A DNA stretch of 64,000 nucleotides, from the NCBI RefSeq assembly GCF_050947335.1, contig NW_027474094.1, forward strand, positions 1 through 64,000. Reading direction: 5' to 3'. Of the stretch, positions 29,680 to 44,377 are shown in pieces. The position numbers and the translations under genes were made by a program. Source of the DNA: Megachile rotundata. Its lineage: Eukaryota > Arthropoda > Insecta > Hymenoptera > Megachilidae. The stretch's first letter is position 1. Every line of letters starts with the position of its first letter. Below the pieces are notes generated by a model. That model made no database searches, was not told the DNA's origin, and was given only the letters and a program-made list of their open reading frames with translations.

Positions 29680-31798
29680 CTTATTATTATCAACCTAACT
29701 CATATTATTAGCCATATTATGCTTATATGATCGATAGAATGAGAATTGCTATACTCACTCCTCTTAGTATTATCACTCTAACTCATATTATTAGCCATAT
29801 TATGCTTATATGATCGATAGAACGACAATTACAATACTTATTACTCTTATTGTTATCAATCTAACTCATATTATTAGCCATATTATGCTTATATGATCGA
29901 TACAACGAGAATTACTTTACTCACTACTCTTAGTATTATCAATCTAACTCATATTATTAGACATATTTTGCTTTTATGATCGATAGAACGACCATTACTA
30001 TACTTATTACTCTTATTATTATAAATATAACTCATATTTTTACCCATATTATGCTTATATGATCGATAGAACGACATTTACTATACTTATTACACTTACT
30101 ATTATCAATCTAACTTATATTATTAGCCATATTATGCTTATATGATCGATAGAACGACAATTACTATACTTATTAGTCTTATTATTATCAATCTAACTCA
30201 TATTATTAACCATATTATGCAGATATTATCGATAGCACGACATTTACTATACTTATTACTCTTATTATCATCAAACAAACTCATATTATTAGCCATATTA
30301 TGCTTATATGATCGATAGAACGACAATTACTACACTTATTACTCTTATTATTATCAATCTAACTCATATTATTAGCCATATTATGCAGATATGATAGATA
30401 GCACGACATTTACTATACTTATTACTCTTATTATTATCAAACTAACCCATATTATTAACCATATTATGCAAATTTGATCGATAGAACGACAGTCACTATA
30501 CTTATTACTCTTATTATTATCAACCTAACTTATATTATTAGCCATATTATGCTTATATGATCGATAGAACGACAATTACTATACTTATTACTCTTATTAT
30601 TATGAATCTAACTCATATTATTAACCATATTATGCTTATATGATCGATAGAATTACAATTACTATACTTATCACTCTTATTATTATCAATCTAACTCATA
30701 TTATTAACCATATTATGCTTATATGATCGATAGAACGACAATTACTATACTTATTACTCTTATTATTATCAAACTAACTCATATTATTAACCATATTATG
30801 CAAATTTGATCGATAGAACGACAGTCACTATACTTATTACTCTTATTATTATCAACCTAACTCATATTATTAGCCATATTACGCTTATATGATCGATAGA
30901 ATGAGAATTGCTATACTCACTACTCTTAGTATTATCACTCTAACTCATATTATTAGCCATATTATGCTTATATGATCGATAGAACGACAATTACAATACT
31001 TATTACTCTTATTGTTATCAATCTAACTCATATTATTAGCCATATTATGCTTATATGATCGATACAACGAGAATTACTTTACTCACTACTCTTAGTATTA
31101 TCAATCTAACTCATATTATTAGACATATTTTGCTTTTATGATCGATAGAACGACCATTACTATACTTATTACTCTTATTATTATAAATATAACTCATATT
31201 TTTACCCATATTATGCTTATATGATCGATAGAACGACATTTACTATACTTATTACACTTACTATTATCAATCTAACTTATATTATTAGCCATATTATGCT
31301 TATATGATCGATAGAACGACAATTACTATACTTATTAGTCTTATTATTATCAATCTAACTCATATTATTAACCATATTATGCAGATATTATCGATAGCAC
31401 GACATTTACTATACTTATTACTCTTATTATCATCAAACAAACTCATATTATTAGCCATATTATGCTTATATGATCGATAGAACGACAATTACTACACTTA
31501 TTACTCTTATTATTATCAATCTAACTCATATTATTAGCCATATTATGCAGATATGATAGATAGCACGACATTTACTATACTTATTACTCTTATTATTATC
31601 AAACTAACCCATATTATTAACCATATTATGCAAATTTGATCGATAGAACGACAGTCACTATACTTATTACTCTTATTATTATCAACCTAACTTATATTAT
31701 TAGCCATATTATGCTTATATGATCGATAGAACGACAATTACTATACTTATTACTCTTATTATTATGAATCTAACTCATATTATTAACCATATTATGCA
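29680..31798 (+). repeat. 14-monomer direct duplication (1162-bp offset) in large copy 1
   Basis: Segment 29680-30636 matches 30842-31798. Anchors are agatattatcg at 30221 and 31383 and gagaattgct at 29741 and 30903. A base difference is cactcctc against cactactc. Between them, 30637-30841 holds the gaattac block also found near the window start. Copy 2 of the large duplication carries the same arrangement at 48935-51053. Confidence 0.87.
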
Positions 31799-34700
31799 GA
31801 TATGATCGATAGAACTATAATTACTATACTCATTACTCTTATTATTATCAATGTAACTCATATTATTAGCCATATTATGCTTATACGATCGATAGAATGA
31901 GAATTACTATACTCACTACTGTTAGTATTATCACTCTAACTCATATTATTAGCCATATTATGCTTATATGATCGATAGAACGACAATTACTATACTTATT
32001 ACTCTTATTGTTATCAATCTAACTCATATTTTTAGCCATATTATGCTTATATGATCGATAGAACGAGAATTACTATACTCACTACTCTTAGTATTATCAA
32101 TCTAACTCATATTATTAGCCATATTATGCTTATATGATCGATAGAACGACAATTACTATACTTATTACTCTAATTGTTATCAACCTAACTCATATTGTTA
32201 GCCATATTATGCTTATATGATCGATAGAACGAGAATTACTATACCCACTACTCTTAGTATTGTCAATCTAACTCATATTATTAGCCATATTATGCTTATA
32301 TGATCGAGAGAACGAGAATTACTATACTCACTACTCTTAGTATTATCAATCTAACTCATATCATTAGCCATATTATGCTTAAATGATCGATAGAACGACA
32401 ATTACTGTACCTATTACTCTTATTATTATCAATTTAACTCATATTATTAGCCATATTATGCTTATATGATTGACAGGACGACAATTACTATACTTATTAC
32501 ACTCACTGTTATCAATCTAACTCATATTATTAGCCATATTATGCAAATTTGATCGATAGAACGACAGTCACTAAACTCATTACTCTTATTATTATCAATC
32601 TAACTCATATTATTAGCCATATTATGCTTATATGATCGATAGAATGAGAATTACTATACTCACTACTCTTAGTATTATCACCCTAACTCATATTAATAGC
32701 CATATTATGCTTATATGATCGATAGAAAGACAATTACTATACTTATTACTCTTATTGTTATCAATCTAACTCATATCATTAGCCATATTATGCTTATATG
32801 ATCCATAGAACGAGAATTACTATACTCACTACTCTTAGTATTATCAATCTAACTCATATTATTAGCCATATTATGCTTATATTATCGATAGATCGACAAT
32901 TACTATACTTATTACTGTTATTATTATCAATCTAACTCATATTATTAGCCATATTATGCTCAAATGATCGAAAGAACGACAATTACTATACTCATTACTC
33001 TTATTATTATCAATCTAACTCATATTATTAGCCATATTATGCTTATATGATCGATAGAACGACATTTACTATACTTATTACACTTCCTATTATCAATCTA
33101 ACTTATATTATTGGCCATATTATGCTTATATGATCGATAGAACGACAATTACTACACTTATTACTCTTATTATTATCAATCTAACTCATATTATTAGCCA
33201 TATTATGCTTATATGATCGATAGAACGAGAATTACTATACTCACTACTCTTAGTATTATCAATCTAACTCATATTATTAGCCATGTTATGCTTAAATGAT
33301 CGATAGAACGACAATCACTATACTCATTACTCTTATTATTATCAATCTAACTCATATTATTAGCCATATTATGCTTATATGATCGATAGAACGACAATTA
33401 CTATACACATTACTCTTACTATTATCAATCTAACTCATATTATTAACCATATTATGCAGATATGATCGATAGCACGACATTTACTACGCTTACTACTCTT
33501 ATTATTATCAATCTAACTCATATTATTAGCCATATTATGCTTATATGAGCAATAGAACTACAATTACTATACTTATTACTCTTATTATTATGAATCTAAC
33601 TCATATTATTAGCCATATTATGCTTATATTATCGATAGAACGACATTTACTATACTTATTACACTTCCTATTATCAATCTGACTTATATTATTGGCCATA
33701 TTATGCTTATATGATCGATAGAACGACAATTACTACACTTATTACTCTTATTATTATCAATCTAACTCATATTATTAGCCATATTATGCTTATATGATCG
33801 ATAGAATGAGAATTACTATACTCACTACTCTTAGTATTATCACTCTAACTCATAATATTAGCCATATTATGCTTATATGATCGATAGAACGACAATTACT
33901 ATACACATTACTCTTACTATTATCAATCTAACTCATATTATTAACCATATTATGCAGATATGATCGATAGCACGACATTTACTACGCTTACTACTCTTAT
34001 TATTATCAATCTAACTCATATTATTAGCCATATTATGCTTATATGAGCAATAGAACTACAATTACTATACTTATTACTCTTAATATTATCAATCTAACTC
34101 ATATTATTAACCATATTATGCAGATATGATCGATAGAACGACAATTACTGTACTTATTACTCTTATCATTATCGATCTAACTCATATTATTAACCATATT
34201 ATGCAGATATGATCGATAGCACGACATTTACTATCATTATTACTCTTATTATTATCAACCTAACTCATATTATTAGCCATATTATGCTTATATGATCGAT
34301 AGAATTACAATTACTATACTTATCACTCTTATTATTATCAATCTAACTCATATTATTAACCATATTATGCTTATATGATCGATAGAACGACAATTACTAT
34401 ACTTATTACTCTTATTATTATCAAACTAACTCATATTATTAACCATATTATGCAAATTTGATCGATAGAACGACAGTCACTATACTTATTACTCTTATTA
34501 TTATCAACCTAACTCATATTATTAGCCATATTACGCTTATATGATCGATAGAATGAGAATTGCTATACTCACTCCTCTTAGTATTATCACTCTAACTCAT
34601 ATTATTAGCCATATTATGCTTATATGATCGATAGAACGACAATTACAATACTTATTACTCTTATTGTTATCAATCTAACTCATATTATTAGCCATATTAT

Positions 34701-36013
34701 GCTTATATGATCGATACAACGAGAATTACTTTACTCACTACTCTTATTATTATCAATCTAACTCATATTATTAGCCATATTATGCTTATATGATCGATAG
34801 AACGAGAATTACTATACTCACTACTCTTAGTATTATCAATCTAACTCATATTATTAGCCATATTATGCTTATATGATCGATAGAACGAGAATTACTATAC
34901 TCACTCTTCTTAGTATTATCAATCTAACTCATACTATTAGCCATATTATGCTTATATTATCGATAGAACGACAACTACTATACTTATTACTGTTATTATT
35001 ATCAATCTAACTCATATTATTAACCATATTATGCTTAAATGATCGATAGAACGACAATTACTATACTTATTACTCTTATTATTATAAATATAACTCATAT
35101 TGTTAACCATATTATGCTTATATGATCGATAGAACGACAATTACTATACTTATTACTCTTATTATTATAAATATAACGCATATTATTAGCCATATTATGC
35201 TTATATGATCGATAGAACTACAATTACTATACTCATTACTCTTATTATTATCAATCTAACTCATAGTATTAGACATATTATGCTTATATGATCGATAGAA
35301 CGACAATTACTATACTTATTACTCTTATTATTATAAATGTAACTCATATTATTAGCCATGTTATGCTTAAATGATCGATAGAACGACAATTACTGTACTT
35401 ATTACTCTTATTATTATCAATGTAACTCATATTATTAGCCATATTATGCTTATATGATCGATAGAACGACAATTACTATACTTATTACTCTTATTGTTAT
35501 CAATCTAACTCATATTATTAACCATATTATGCAGATATGATCGATAGCACGACATTTACTACGCTTACTACTCTTATTATTATCAATCTAACTCATATTA
35601 TTAGCCATATTATGCTTATATGAGCAATAGAACTACAATTACTATACTTATTACTCTTATTATTATCAATCTAACTCATATTATTAACCATATTATGCAG
35701 ATATGATCGATATAACGACAATTACTATACACATTACTCTTACTATTATCAATCTAACTCATATTATTAACCATATTATGCAGATATGATCGATAGCACG
35801 ACATTTACTACGCTTACTACTCTTATTATTATCAATCTAACTCATATTATTAGCCATATTATGCTTATATGAGCAATAGAACTACAATTACTATACTTAT
35901 TACTCTTATTATTATCAATCTAACTCATATTATTAACCATATTATGCAGATATGATCGATATAACTACAATTACTATACTCATTACTCTTATTATTATCA
36001 ATCTAACTCATAT

Positions 36014-36096
36014 TATTAGACATATTTTGCTTATATGATCGATAGAACGACATTACTATACTTATTACTCTTATTATTATAAATATAACTCATATT
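36014..36096 (+). repeat. Monomer with a compensating -1/+1 indel pair
   Basis: Related monomers, including the counterpart near 18.29 kb, read gaacgaccattac; here the sequence is gaacgacattac, one base shorter, near 36050. Near 36095-36100 the T run is six long (catatttttta) where relatives have five, one base longer. Total length stays 83. These are the only two indels I found besides the ten-fold C deletion. The shifted frame between them allows a 62-codon minus-strand open frame at 36031-36219, which is repeat-derived and shows no coding features. Confidence 0.93.
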
Positions 36097-36511
36097 TTTT
36101 ACCCATATTATGCTTATATGATCGATAGAACGACATTTACTATACTTATTACACTTACTATTATCAATCGAACTTATATTATTAGCCATATTATGCTTAT
36201 ATGATCGATAGAACGACATTTACTATACTTATTACTCTTATGATTATCAAACTAACTCATATTATTAACCATATTATGCAAATTTGATCGATAGAACGAC
36301 AGTCACTATACTTATTACTCTTATTATTATCAACCTAACTCATATTATTAGCCATATTATGCGTATATGATCGATAGAACGACAATTACTATACTTATTA
36401 CTCTTATTATTATGAATCTAACTCATATTGTTAACCATATTATGCTTATATGATCGACAGAACGACTATTACTATACTTATTACACTCACTGTTATCAAT
36501 CTAATTCATAT

Positions 36512-36593
36512 GATTAACCATATTATGCAAATTTGATCGATAGAACGACAATCACTATACATATTACTCTTATTATTATAACCTAACTCATAT
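36512..36593 (+). repeat. 82-bp deletion monomer 10 (unit index 440), lineage B
   Basis: Counterpart of 18751-18832 in large copy 2 at +17761: gattaacc, gcaaattt, missing C in tattataacc, followed by tatttgcc with aaatgaatgatag. It is the last deletion monomer; none occurs in the remaining 27.4 kb. Confidence 0.95.
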
Positions 36594-38218
36594 TATTTGC
36601 CATATTATGCTTAAATGAATGATAGAACGACAATTACTATACTTATTACTCTTATTATTATGAATCTAACTCATATTATTAACTATATTATGCAGATATG
36701 ATCGATATAACGACAACTACTATACACATTACTCTTACTATTATCAATCTAACTCATATTATTAACCATATTATGCAGATATGATCGATAGCACGACATT
36801 TACTACGCTTACTACTCTTATTATTATCAATCTAACTCATATTATTAGCCATATTATGCTTATATGAGCAATAGAACTACAATTACTATACTTATTACTC
36901 TTATTATTATCAATCTAACTCATATTATTAACCATATTATGCAGATATGACCGATATAACTACAATTACTATACTCATTACTCTCATTATTATCAATCTA
37001 ACTCATATTATTAGACATATTTTGCTTTTATGATCGATAGAACGACCATTACTATACTTATTACTCTTATTATTATAAATATAACTCATATTTTTACCCA
37101 TATTATGCTTATATGATCGATAGAACGACATTTACTATACTTATTACACTTACTATTATCAATCTAACTTATATTATTAGCCATATTATGCTTATATGAT
37201 CGATAGAACGACAATTACTATACTTATTAGTCTTATTATTATCAATCTAACTCATATTATTAACCATATTATGCAGATATGATCGATAGCACGACATTTA
37301 CTATACTTATTACTCTTATTATCATCAAACTAACTCATATTATTAGCCATATTATGCTTATATAATCGATAGAACGACAATTACTGTACTTATTACTCTT
37401 ATTATTATCAATTTAACTCATATTTTTAGCCATATTATGCTTATATGATCGATAGAACGACAATTACTATACACATTACTCTTACTATTATCAATCTACC
37501 TCATATTATTAACCATATTATGCAGATATGATCGATAGTACGACAATTACAACACTTATTACTCTTATTATAATCGATCTAACTCATATTATTAACCATA
37601 TTATGCTAATATGATCGATAGAACGACAACTACTATACTTATTACACTCACTGTTATCAATCTGACTCATATTATTAACCATATTATGCAAATTTGATCG
37701 ATAGAACGACAATCACTATACTTATTACTCTTATTATTATCAACCTAACTCATATTATTAGCCATATTATGCTTAAATGATCGATAGAACGACAATTACT
37801 ATACTTATTACTCTTATTATTATCAATCTAACTCATATTGTTAGCCATATTACGCTTACATGATCGATAGAATGACAATTACTATACTTATTACTCTTAT
37901 TATTATCAATCTAACTCATATTATTAGCCATATTATGCTTATATGATCGATAGAACAACAATTGCTATACACATTACTCTTACTATTATCAGCCTAACTC
38001 ATATTATTAGCCATATTATGCTTATATGATCGACAGAACGACAACTACTGTATTTATTACACTCACTGTTATCAATCTAACTCATATTATTAACCATATT
38101 ATGCAAATGTGATCGATAGAACGACAATCACTATACTTATTACTCTTATTATTATCAATCTAACTCATATTATTAGCCATATTATGCTTATATGATCGAT
38201 AGAACGACAATTACTATA

Positions 38219-38716
38219 CACATTACTCTTACTATTATCAATCTAACTCATATTATTAACCATATTATGCAGATATGATCGATAGCACGACATTTACTAC
38301 GCTTACTACTCTTATTATTATCAATCTAACTCATATTATTAGCCATATTATGCTTATATGAGCAATAGAACTACAATTACTATACTTATTACTCTTATTA
38401 TTATGAATCTAACTCATATTATTAGCCATATTATGCTTATATTATCGATAGAACGACATTTACTATACTTATTACACTTCCTATTATCAATCTGACTTAT
38501 ATTATTGGCCATATTATGCTTATATGATCGATAGAACGACAATTACTACACTTATTACTCTTATTATTATCAATCTAACTCATATTATTAGCCATATTAT
38601 GCTTATATGATCGATAGAATGAGAATTACTATACTCACTACTCTTAGTATTATCACTCTAACTCATAATATTAGCCATATTATGCTTATATGATCGATAG
38701 AACGACAATTACTATA
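38219..38716 (+). repeat. 6-monomer (498 bp) insertion specific to large copy 2
   Basis: Copies 1 and 2 agree up to 20458/38219 and again from about 20460/38718. Between these points copy 2 has 498 extra bases, exactly 6 x 83. The third partial copy (around 55.19 kb) lacks the segment too, so insertion in copy 2 is more economical than deletion elsewhere. The inserted monomers match 42452-42949, 51 monomers downstream in the same copy, as well as 24.17-24.67 kb. The breakpoints lie within a monomer, just after ttactata, so phase is kept. Confidence 0.87.
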
Positions 38717-39670
38717 CTTATTACTCGTATTATTATCAATCTAACTCATATTATTAGCCATATTATGCTTAAAATACCGATAGAACGACAATTACTATAC
38801 TTATTACTGTTATTATTATCAATCTAACTCATATTATTAGCCATATTATGCTTAAATGATCGATAGAACTACAATTACTATACTCATTACTCTTATTATT
38901 ATCAATCTAACTCATATTATTAGCCATATTATGCTTATATGATCGATAGAATGAGAATTACTATACTCACTACTCTTAGTATTATCACTCTAACTCATAT
39001 TATTAGCCATATTATGCTTATATGATCGATAGAACGACAATTACTATACTTATTACTCTTATTGTTATCAATCTAACTCATATTATTAGCCATATTATGC
39101 TTATATGATCGATAGAACGAGAATTACTATACTCACTACTCTTAGTATTATCAATCTAACTCATATTATTAGCCATATTATGCTTATATTATCGATAGAC
39201 CGACAATTACTATACTTATTACTGTTGTTATTATCAATCTAACTCATATTATTAGCCATATTATGCTTAAATGATCGATAGAACGACAATTACTATACCC
39301 ATTACTCTTATTATTATCAATCCAACTCATTTTATTACCCATATTATGCTTATATGATCGATAGAACGACAATTACTATACTCATTACTCTTATTATTAT
39401 CAATCTAACTCATATTATTAGACATATTATGCTTATATGAGCAATAGCACGACAATTACTATACTCATTACTCTTATTATTATCAATCCAACTCATTTTA
39501 TTACCCATATTATGCTTATATGAGCGATAGAACTACAATTACTGTACTCATTACTCTTATTGTTATCAATCTAACTCATATTATTACCCATATTATGCTT
39601 ATATGATCGATAGAACGACATTTACTATACTTATTACACTTGCTATTATCAATCTAACTTATATTATTAG

Positions 39671-42189
39671 CCATATTATGCTTATATGATCGATAGAACG
39701 ACAATTACTATACTTATTACTCTTATTGTTATCAATCTAACTCATATTGTTAGCCATATTACGCTTATATGATCGATAGAACGACAGTTACTATACTTAT
39801 TACTCTTATTATTATAAATATAACTCATATTATTAGCCATATTATGCTTTTATGATCGATAGAACGACAATTACTATACACATTACTCTTACTATTATCA
39901 ATCTAACTCATATTATTAACCATATTATGCAGATATGATCGATAGCACGACATTTACTATACTTATTACACTTGCTATTATCAATCTAACTCATATTATT
40001 AACCATATTATGCAGATATGATCGATAGCACGACATTTACTATACCTATTACTCTTATTATTATCAGCCTAACTCATATTATTAGCCATATTATGCTTAT
40101 ATGATCGACAGAACGACAACTACTACATTTATTACACTCACTGTTATCAATCTAACTCATATTATTAACCATATTATGCAAATTTGATCGATAGAACGAC
40201 AATCACTATACTTATTACTCTTATTATTATCAACCTAACTTATATTATTAGCCATATTATGCTTAAATGATCGATAGAACGACAATTACTATACTTATTA
40301 CTCGTATTATTATCAATCTAACTCATATTATTAGCCATATTATGCTTATAATACCGATAGAACGACAATTACTATACTTATTACTGTTATTATTATCAAT
40401 CTAACTCATATTGTTAGCCATATTATGCTTAAATGATCGATAGAACTACAATTACTATACTCATTATTCTTATTATTATCAATCTAACTTATATTATTAG
40501 CCATATTATGCTTATATGATCGATAGAACGACAATTACTACACTTATTACTCTTATTATTATCAATCTAACTCATATTATTAGCCATATTATGCAGATAT
40601 GATAGATAGCACGACATTTACTATACTTATTACTCTTATTATTATCAAACTAACCCATATTATTAACCATATTATGCAAATTTGATCGATAGAACGACAG
40701 TCACTATACTTATTACTCTTATTATTATCAACCTAACTTATATTATTAGCCATATTATGCTTATATGATCGATAGAACGACAATTACTATACTTATTACT
40801 CTTATTATTATGAATCTAACTCATATTATTAACCATATTATGCAGATATGATCGATAGAACTATAATTACTATACTCATTACTCTTATTATTATCAATGT
40901 AACTCATATTATTAGCCATATTATGCTTATACGATCGATAGAATGAGAATTACTATACTCACTACTGTTAGTATTATCACTCTAACTCATATTATTAGCC
41001 ATATTATGCTTATATGATCGATAGAACGACAATTACTATACTTATTACTCTTATTGTTATCAATCTAACTCATATTTTTAGCCATATTATGCTTATATGA
41101 TCGATAGAACGAGAATTACTATACTCACTACTCTTAGTATTATCAATCTAACTCATATTATTAGCCATATTATGCTTATATGATCGATAGAACGACAATT
41201 ACTATACTTATTACTCTAATTGTTATCAACCTAACTCATATTGTTAGCCATATTATGCTTATATGATCGATAGAACGAGAATTACTATACCCACTACTCT
41301 TAGTATTGTCAATCTAACTCATATTATTAGCCATATTATGCTTATATGATCGAGAGAACGAGAATTACTATACTCACTACTCTTAGTATTATCAATCTAA
41401 CTCATATCATTAGCCATATTATGCTTAAATGATCGATAGAACGACAATTACTGTACCTATTACTCTTATTATTATCAATTTAACTCATATTATTAGCCAT
41501 ATTATGCTTATATGATTGACAGGACGACAATTACTATACTTATTACACTCACTGTTATCAATCTAACTCATATTATTAGCCATATTATGCAAATTTGATC
41601 GATAGAACGACAGTCACTAAACTCATTACTCTTATTATTATCAATCTAACTCATATTATTAGCCATATTATGCTTATATGATCGATAGAATGAGAATTAC
41701 AATACTCACTACTCTTAGTATTATCACCCTAACTCATATTAATAGCCATATTATGCTTATATGATCGATAGAAAGACAATTACTATACTTATTACTCTTA
41801 TTGTTATCAATCTAACTCATATCATTAGCCATATTATGCTTATATGATCCATAGAACGAGAATTACTATACTCACTACTCTTAGTATTATCAATCTAACT
41901 CATATTATTAGCCATATTATGCTTATATTATCGATAGATCGACAATTACTATACTTATTACTGTTATTATTATCAATCTAACTCATATTATTAGCCATAT
42001 TATGCTTAAATGATCGATAGAACGACAATTACTATACTCATTACTCTTATTATTATCAATCTAACTCATATTATTAGCCATATTATGCTTATATGATCGA
42101 TAGAACGACATTTACTATACTTATTACACTTCCTATTATCAATCTAACTTATATTATTGGCCATATTATGCTTATATGATCGATAGAAC
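39671..42189 (+). repeat. 30-monomer block, third dispersed copy (inside large copy 2)
   Basis: Counterpart of 21412-23930 at +18259, sharing its private variants ctactacattt (40120) and gagaattacaatac (near 41694). This confirms descent through the large duplication and not an independent copy from 14.3-16.8 kb. Confidence 0.88.
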
Positions 42190-44377
42190 GACAATTACTA
42201 CACTTATTACTCTTATTATTATCAATCTAACTCATATTATTAGCCATATTATGCTTATATGATCGATAGAACGAGAATTACTATACTCACTACTCTTAGT
42301 ATTATCAATCTAACTCATATTATTAGCCATGTTATGCTTAAATGATCGATAGAACGACAATCACTATACTCATTACTCTTATTATTATCAATCTAACTCA
42401 TATTATTAGCCATATTATGCTTATATGATCGATAGAACGACAATTACTATACACATTACTCTTACTATTATCAATCTAACTCATATTATTAACCATATTA
42501 TGCAGATATGATCGATAGCACGACATTTACTACGCTTACTACTCTTATTATTATCAATCTAACTCATATTATTAGCCATATTATGCTTATATGAGCAATA
42601 GAACTACAATTACTATACTTATTACTCTTATTATTATGAATCTAACTCATATTATTAGCCATATTATGCTTATATTATCGATAGAACGACATTTACTATA
42701 CTTATTACACTTCCTATTATCAATCTGACTTATATTATTGGCCATATTATGCTTATATGATCGATAGAACGACAATTACTACACTTATTACTCTTATTAT
42801 TATCAATCTAACTCATATTATTAGCCATATTATGCTTATATGATCGATAGAATGAGAATTACTATACTCACTACTCTTAGTATTATCACTCTAACTCATA
42901 ATATTAGCCATATTATGCTTATATGATCGATAGAACGACAATTACTATACACATTACTCTTACTATTATGAATCTAACTCATATTATTAACCATATTATG
43001 CAGATATGATCGATAGCACGACATTTACTACGCTTACTACTCTTATTATTATCAATCTAACTCATATTATTAGCCATATTATGCTTATATGAGCAATAGA
43101 ACTACAATTACTATACTTATTACTCTTAATATTATCAATCTAACTCATATTATTAACCATATTATGCAGATATGATCGATAGAACGACAATTACTGTACT
43201 TATTACTCTTATCATTATCGATCTAACTCATATTATTAACCATATTATGCAGATATGATCGATAGCACGACATTTACTATCATTATTACTCTTATTATTA
43301 TCAACCTAACTCATATTATTAGCCATATTATGCTTATATGATCGATAGAATTACAATTACTATACTTATCACACTTATTATTATCAATCTAACTCATATT
43401 ATTAACCATATTATGCTTATATGATCGATAGAACGACAATTACTATACTTATTACTCTTATTATTATCAAACTAACTCATATTATTAACCATATTATGCA
43501 AATTTGATCGATAGAACGACAGTCACTATACTTATTACTCTTATTATTATCAACCTAACTCATATTATTAGCCATATTACGCTTATATGATCGATAGAAT
43601 GAGAATTGCTATACTCACTCCTCTTAGTATTATCACTCTAACTCATATTATTAGCCATATTATGCTTATATGATCGATAGAACGACAATTACAATACTTA
43701 TTACTCTTATTGTTATCAATCTAACTCATATTATTAGCCATATTATGCTTATATGATCGATACAACGAGAATTACTTTACTCACTACTCTTAGTATTATC
43801 AATCTAACTCATATTATTAGACATATTTTGCTTTTATGATCGATAGAACGACCATTACTATACTTATTACTCTTATTATTATAAATATAACTCATATTTT
43901 TACCCATATTATGCTTATATGATCGATAGAACGACATTTACTATACTTATTACACTTACTATTATCAATCTAACTTATATTATTAGCCATATTATGCTTA
44001 TATGATCGATAGAACGACAATTACTATACTTATTAGTCTTATTATTATCAATCTAACTCATATTATTAACCATATTATGCAGATATGATCGATAGCACGA
44101 CATTTACTATACTTATTACTCTTATTATCATCAAACTAACTCATATTATTAGCCATATTATGCTTATATAATCGATAGAACGACAATTACTGTACTTATT
44201 ACTCTTATTATTATCAATTTAACTCATATTTTTAGCCATATTATGCTTATATGATCGATAGAACGACAATTACTATACACATTACTCTTACTATTATCAA
44301 TCTACCTCATATTATTAACCATATTATGCAGATATGATCGATAGTACGACAATTACAACACTTATTACTCTTATTAT

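Larger units (their letters stand above)
16990..34750 (+). repeat. Large tandem duplication, copy 1 (about 17.76 kb, 214 monomers)
   Basis: Sequence from about 16990 is repeated from about 34751. Anchors at offset 17761 (214 x 83 minus 1) include cttcttag at 17145/34906 and caactactgt at 20281/38042. After 20.46 kb the offset is 18259, with anchors 20465/38724, 21861/40120, 23441/41700, 24711/42970 and 27281/45540. After 29.74 kb it is 19255, with anchors 29741/48996, 30221/49476 and 32961/52216. Only scattered single-base differences were seen, such as G at 25209 against C at 43468. The left edge is uncertain by about 70 bases because neighbouring monomers are similar. Copy 1 is itself a mosaic of older duplications. 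Confidence 0.9.

Noticed and set aside
34680..34760. Exact base-level junction of the large duplication
   Set aside because: Adjacent monomers are so similar that the break can only be bracketed to about 70 bases.
36031..36219. 62-codon minus-strand open frame as a gene
   Set aside because: It is a translation of 2.3 satellite monomers opened by two cancelling indels. It has no domain or coding bias, and its counterpart in the duplicate copy is closed.
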